Of a DNA stretch of 15,325 nucleotides, positions 12,409 through 15,325 are shown one piece after another; position 1 is the first letter of the stretch; the number at the start of each line of letters is the position of its first letter. The position numbers and the translations under genes are program-made. The stretch covers positions 1-15,325 of the forward strand of contig NZ_CBFIIK010000060.1 in the NCBI RefSeq assembly GCF_965662675.1, in the 5' to 3' direction. The DNA is from Roseicyclus sp965662675. Its GTDB lineage: Bacteria; Pseudomonadota; Alphaproteobacteria; Rhodobacterales; Rhodobacteraceae. Below the pieces are notes generated by a model that was not told where the DNA came from, searched no databases, and saw only the letters and a list, made by a program, of their open reading frames with translations.

Positions 12409-12942
12409 ATGGCGAAACGGTGGTATTCGGTCAGCGTCCTTTCGAACTTCGAGAAGCGGATCGCAGAACAGATCCGCACGGCCGTGGCCGAAAAGAATCT
12501 CGAAGAGGTGATCGAGGAAGTTCTGGTCCCTGAGGAAGAGGTGATCGAGATCCGTCGCGGCAAGAAGGTGACCGTGCCGCGCCGCTTCATGCCCGGCTAT
12601 GTGCTGGTGCGCATGGAGATGACCGATCAGGCCTATCATGCGATCAATTCTATTCCACGCGTCACCGGCTTTCTGGGGCCGCAGGGCCGCCCGATGCCGA
12701 TGCGCGACGAAGAGGTGAATTCGATCCTCAACCGCGTCGAAGAGGGCGAAGCGTCGCCGCGCTCGACGATCACCTTCGAGATCGGCGAGAAGGTCAAGGT
12801 GGCCGACGGCCCCTTCGAGGATTTCGACGGGATGGTCGAAGAGGTCGACGAAGAGCACCAGCGCCTCAAGGTCACGGTGTCGATTTTCGGCCGCGCAACG
12901 CCGGTCGAGTTGGAATTCACGCAGGTCGCCAAGCAGGGCTGA
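12409..12942 (+). CDS. nusG: Transcription termination/antitermination protein NusG
   Basis: An RNA polymerase-binding elongation factor that links transcription to Rho or to the ribosome. The 177-residue protein has the NGN domain (about 3-110, opening KRWYSVSVLSNFEKRIAEQI and containing PRRFMPGYVLVRM). A C-terminal KOW domain covers about 123-175 (GEKVKVADGPFEDFDGMVEEV onward). It is full length with no insertion. AAGGA lies 11 bases before the ATG, a long spacing. The 196-base gap to secE contains a terminator-like hairpin, unlike the tight secE-nusG linkage seen in many bacteria. Confidence 0.97.
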   Translation: MAKRWYSVSVLSNFEKRIAEQIRTAVAEKNLEEVIEEVLVPEEEVIEIRRGKKVTVPRRFMPGYVLVRMEMTDQAYHAINSIPRVTGFLGPQGRPMPMRDEEVNSILNRVEEGEASPRSTITFEIGEKVKVADGPFEDFDGMVEEVDEEHQRLKVTVSIFGRATPVELEFTQVAKQG

Positions 12943-13021
12943 GTGATTCCGTTTGAAATGATGTCCGTTTCGCGCTAGGCGGCGGGCTCTGTCGGGTGGC
13001 GCATCGCGTGATCCGATTCAC

Positions 13022-13062
13022 CGTGGGAGGCGAGGCGGTCGCGACCGTCGGACCGGACCACG
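13022..13062 (+). promoter_or_regulatory. Probable L1-binding leader before rplK-rplA
   Basis: In the 175-base gap between nusG and rplK, CGTGG (13022-13026) pairs with CCACG (13058-13062). An inner hairpin CGGT/ACCG (13036-13047) lies within it, separated by an asymmetric internal loop carrying GAGGCGAGG on one side. Two helices flanking a purine-rich internal loop resemble the ribosomal protein L1 site on rRNA and on L1-regulated mRNAs. L1 autoregulation of rplK-rplA is known in E. coli. Structure was folded by eye. Confidence 0.5.
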
Positions 13063-13117
13063 TCCACAAAGGCCGCGGGGCGCGCCCCAAGGCTGTTGGT
13101 AAGAAGGAGTAGGCCAG

Positions 13118-13570
13118 ATGGCCAAGAAGCTTGCAGGCAAGATGAAGCTGCAAATCAAGGCGGGGCAAGCCACACCCTCCCCGCCGGTCGGTCCTGCGCT
13201 GGGTCAGCGCGGTATCAACATCATGGAATTCTGCAAGGCGTTCAACGCCAAGACCGCAGACATGGAACAGGGCGCACCCTGCCCGACCGTGATTTCCTAC
13301 TATCAGGACAAATCCTTCACGATGGAAATCAAGACGCCGCCCGCGTCCTATTTCCTCAAGAAGGCCGCTGGCCTCAAGCCGGTCGGCAAGCGCAACCGCC
13401 CCAAGGGCGCGACCAAGCCGGGCCGCGAAACGATCGGAACGATCACGCTGGCACAGCTGCGCGAAATCGCCGAGGCCAAGATGAAGGACCTCAGCGCGAA
13501 CGATGTCGAAGCGGCGATGCAGATCATCCTTGGCTCGGCCAAGACGATGGGTATCGAGGTGAAAGGGTAA
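13118..13570 (+). CDS. rplK: Large ribosomal subunit protein L11 (uL11)
   Basis: A ribosomal protein of the GTPase-associated centre, needed for the stringent response through RelA. The 150-residue product has the N-terminal KLQIKAGQATPSPPVGPALGQRGINIMEFCKAFN block (10-43), whose proline-rich GQATPSPPVGPALGQ binds the thiostrepton region. The C-terminal 23S-binding domain (about 75-149, KPGRETIGTITLAQLREIA) follows. A strong AAGGAG lies eight bases before the ATG. The rplA ATG follows three bases after the stop. Confidence 0.98.
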   Translation: MAKKLAGKMKLQIKAGQATPSPPVGPALGQRGINIMEFCKAFNAKTADMEQGAPCPTVISYYQDKSFTMEIKTPPASYFLKKAAGLKPVGKRNRPKGATKPGRETIGTITLAQLREIAEAKMKDLSANDVEAAMQIILGSAKTMGIEVKG

Positions 13571-13573
13571 GTC

Positions 13574-14272
13574 ATGGGTAAGATTGCAAAACGTCTTCAG
13601 GCCGCCCGGACTGCCTTCGAGGGCAAGATGGATATCTCCGTCGAGGAGGCCGTCGCGCTGATCAAGGCCAACGCGGCTGCGAAATTCGATGAAACGCTCG
13701 AGATCGCGATGAACCTCGGCGTCGACCCGCGCCATGCCGACCAAATGGTCCGTGGTACGGTCAACCTGCCCAACGGTACCGGCAAAACGGTGCGCGTGGC
13801 GGTTTTCGCGCGCGGTGCCAAGGCCGATGAGGCCAAGGCAGCAGGGGCCGATATCGTCGGTGCAGAAGACCTGATGGAAACCATCATGGGCGGCACGATC
13901 GATTTCGACCGCTGCATCGCGACCCCCGACATGATGCCGATCGTCGGCCGTTTGGGTAAGATCCTCGGGCCCCGCAACCTGATGCCGAACCCCAAGATCG
14001 GCACCGTGACCATGGACGTCAAAGAGGCTGTCGAAGCAGCCAAGGGCGGCCAGGTTCAGTTCAAGGTCGAAAAAGCCGGCGTGATCCATGCCGGTATCGG
14101 CAAGGTCAGCTTCGATGAGGCCAAGCTGGCCGAGAATGTCCGCGCCTTTGTCGACGCGGTCTCCAAGGCCAAGCCGGCAGGGGCCAAGGGCGCCTATCTC
14201 AAGCGTATCTCGCTGAGCTCGACCATGGGCCCGGGCGTGTCGATCAATCTCGATAGCGCCACCGGCAACTGA
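13574..14272 (+). CDS. rplA: Large ribosomal subunit protein L1 (uL1)
   Basis: Ribosomal protein of the L1 stalk, involved in release of E-site tRNA, and a translational repressor of its own operon in E. coli. The 232-residue product carries the conserved GLGVDPRHADQMVRGTVNLP-like block (residues 48-67), PIVGRLGKILGPRNLMPNPKIGTV (121-144) and GQVQFKVEKAGVIHAGIGKVSF. The three-base gap after rplK and the strong terminator 25 bases past its stop show that rplK-rplA is a closed two-gene unit, or the end of one that starts upstream. The putative L1 target site is in the leader at 13022-13062. Confidence 0.98.
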   Translation: MGKIAKRLQAARTAFEGKMDISVEEAVALIKANAAAKFDETLEIAMNLGVDPRHADQMVRGTVNLPNGTGKTVRVAVFARGAKADEAKAAGADIVGAEDLMETIMGGTIDFDRCIATPDMMPIVGRLGKILGPRNLMPNPKIGTVTMDVKEAVEAAKGGQVQFKVEKAGVIHAGIGKVSFDEAKLAENVRAFVDAVSKAKPAGAKGAYLKRISLSSTMGPGVSINLDSATGN

Positions 14273-14297
14273 GCCGAATTATCTTCGTGATCTGAAG

Positions 14298-14327
14298 GAA
14301 GCGGGCAGCGATGCCCGCTTCTTTTTT
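14298..14327 (+). terminator. Strong intrinsic terminator of rplA
   Basis: GAAGCGGGCA (14298-14307) pairs perfectly with TGCCCGCTTC (14312-14321) around a GCGA tetraloop, followed directly by six T. It is the most canonical terminator in the window. Confidence 0.96.
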
Positions 14328-14412
14328 GTTCAAACACATCGAAATGGGCGCGTTTGTAGTGCGTATTTGCCACAAAAACATCTGGATTCGATGATTTTGC
14401 TTCCGTCGCGGT

Positions 14413-14424
14413 TGTGATAATCAC
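14413..14424 (+). promoter_or_regulatory. Extended -10 with an overlapping palindrome before the beta-barrel gene
   Basis: TGTGATAAT (14413-14421) matches an extended -10 (TG-N-TATAAT with one mismatch). The same bases form the perfect dyad GTGAT-A-ATCAC (14414-14424), which could be an operator. No good -35 is seen. Transcription would start near 14428. Confidence 0.35.
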
Positions 14425-14431
14425 TTAAGTT

Positions 14432-14455
14432 ATGCACTTTGCACGAAAGGTGCAT
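14432..14455 (+). promoter_or_regulatory. Leader hairpin of the beta-barrel gene
   Basis: ATGCACTTT (14432-14440) pairs with AAAGGTGCAT (14447-14455, one G-T pair) around a six-base loop, 22 bases before the gene's ATG. If transcription starts near 14428 the hairpin is at the extreme 5' end of the mRNA, a position known to stabilise some outer-membrane protein messages. Confidence 0.5.
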
Positions 14456-14476
14456 CTTAATGTTGATGGGGCAGTC

Positions 14477-15274
14477 ATGAAAAATTCTATCGGTGCGATC
14501 CTCTTGGGTGGTGTGGTTCTTGCCGGCGCGGGTGCCGCGCAGGCGAATGGTGTCGGCGCTGGCGAGATGGCGATCACGCCGCTTGTCGTTCCGGCCGAGC
14601 GTACGACCCAATTGGCCTTTCCTTCGGTGTTCGGTGTGGCTTCGGCAGTCGCATCGCCCGGCGGCAGTGGCTTCGCGGCGCTGAGCTATGTCAACCCGCG
14701 CGGTGGCGTCGCGGGCAGCGACGGCGATGGTGATCTGTCATTCGGCTACACTGTCGGCAATCCGATCGACGGTGTGAGTGCAACCGTTGCTGTCAATGTC
14801 CTCGGGCTCGACCCTTTCGGTGAAAGCGGCACCTTGTCTTTGAACTTCTCGCGCCTGTTGCGCGCAGGGGGCAATTCGGTGACCTTCGTGGGCCTCGCTG
14901 CCGGCAATTTGCTGGGCTGGGGTGATGCGGAAGACAATGACACGACCTACACGATCGCGGCCTCGCATCTGGTCGGTATCACAACAGCGGGCGGCGTCGA
15001 AATCCCGATGCAGATCTCGGTCGGCTATGGCAACGAGACGACGCTCTCGGATGATGGCCGCGGTGTCGCTGGCCCAGGCGCGTTCATCGGCCTTGGCGTC
15101 GGTGTCACAGAAACTTTGTCGGCAAGCCTTTCGGCCACGCAGACGCAGCTGAATGTCGGCTTCTCGCTCAGCGTGCCGCAATTGCCCGGCCTCGGTCTGT
15201 CGCTTGGTATGTTCGATGTCACTGACAACACCAACCGCCAGCAGGTATCGTTCGGCGCGTCATTCTCTTTCTAA
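14477..15274 (+). CDS. Exported protein, probable outer-membrane beta-barrel, unknown family
   Basis: A 265-residue protein with a clear Sec signal peptide (MKNSIGAILLGGVVLAGAGAAQA, cut before Asn24). The mature chain is rich in Gly, Ser, Thr, Asn and small hydrophobic residues. It contains many strand-like segments of alternating polarity, such as SATVAVNVLGL, GTLSLNFSRLL, SVTFVGLAAGN, TYTIAASHLVGI, PMQISVGYG and LSASLSATQTQLNVGFSL. It ends in VSFGASFSF with terminal Phe, the usual Bam-recognised end of an outer-membrane barrel. I count roughly ten strands, which is an estimate. I recognise no named family. The ATG at 14477 is chosen over 14432 because GGGG precedes it and the signal peptide starts there. 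It is isolated from rplA by a terminator and followed 36 bases later by another gene start. Confidence 0.8.
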   Translation: MKNSIGAILLGGVVLAGAGAAQANGVGAGEMAITPLVVPAERTTQLAFPSVFGVASAVASPGGSGFAALSYVNPRGGVAGSDGDGDLSFGYTVGNPIDGVSATVAVNVLGLDPFGESGTLSLNFSRLLRAGGNSVTFVGLAAGNLLGWGDAEDNDTTYTIAASHLVGITTAGGVEIPMQISVGYGNETTLSDDGRGVAGPGAFIGLGVGVTETLSASLSATQTQLNVGFSLSVPQLPGLGLSLGMFDVTDNTNRQQVSFGASFSF

Positions 15275-15310
15275 CCATTCAATTTCTCGCTGCCCCAAGG
15301 AGCAAAAAAG

Positions 15311-15325
15311 ATGGCTATTCGTAAA
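15311..15325 (+). CDS. Start of a gene cut by the window end
   Basis: An ATG at 15311 opens MAIRK and is preceded by AAGGAG (15297-15302) eight bases upstream, the best ribosome binding site near this end. The 36-base gap after the beta-barrel gene, with no terminator, suggests cotranscription. Five residues do not identify a family. The rplJ gene is expected near here in other bacteria, but this start is not typical of L10. Confidence 0.6.

Noticed and set aside
12917..14089. Minus-strand open frame opposite rplK and rplA
   Set aside because: Shadow of two highly conserved ribosomal protein genes; its own sequence shows no family features.
15311..15325. Calling the terminal gene rplJ from synteny
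   Set aside because: MAIRK is not a typical L10 start, and only five residues are visible.

Overview
The window looks like a chromosomal segment of a GC-rich alphaproteobacterium, most likely Rhodobacterales (Roseobacter/Rhodobacter group). The evidence is a TrcR (DUF1013) cell-cycle regulator, an alphaproteobacterial-type ParC, a stand-alone tuf gene followed by tRNA-Trp, secE, nusG, rplK and rplA, a HIG1-type 'twin transmembrane' protein beside a PduO-type cobalamin adenosyltransferase, and an intergenic G-run/C-run element of a kind I associate with this family. The order assignment rests on remembered family knowledge, not on a search.

Layout. Bases 1-48 may hold the tail of a plus-strand gene facing trcR (minus), with a shared hairpin terminator between them. 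Divergent from trcR is a secreted RNase T2. It is followed by an ArsR-type repressor and a CSC-motif permease (ArsP/DUF318 family), probably a metal(loid)-responsive pair; the repressor promoter carries an inverted repeat and may give a leaderless mRNA. From 5455 down to 3229 four minus-strand genes lie head to tail: an SH3-domain exported protein, a short-chain dehydrogenase, a two-helix membrane protein (GTG start) and the cobalamin adenosyltransferase. Divergent from these is parC, preceded by an abutting small ORF, then a REP-like hairpin element and an unknown lipoprotein.

Bases 8700-14330 are the tuf/tRNA-Trp/secE/nusG/rplK/rplA translation-transcription block on the plus strand. Two acyltransferase genes (a DUF374 type and an LpxL/HtrB type) sit inside it on the minus strand, one on each side of tRNA-Trp, so the block is split into several transcription units. 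Signals within it include a tuf leader with tandem hairpins, a tuf terminator, a tRNA promoter, a TTGCGC-17-TATATG promoter before secE, a terminator-like hairpin between secE and nusG, a probable L1-binding leader before rplK, and a strong terminator after rplA.

After that terminator lies a gene for an unrecognised exported protein that looks like an outer-membrane beta-barrel. It has its own hairpin-bearing leader and is followed 36 bases later by the start of another gene with a strong ribosome binding site, cut by the window end. I see no CRISPR array, insertion sequence, prophage or rRNA. No clearly novel multigene system is evident. The most interesting parts are the beta-barrel locus placed after rplA, the secE-nusG attenuator-like hairpin, the ArsR operator and promoter, and the unknown lipoprotein.
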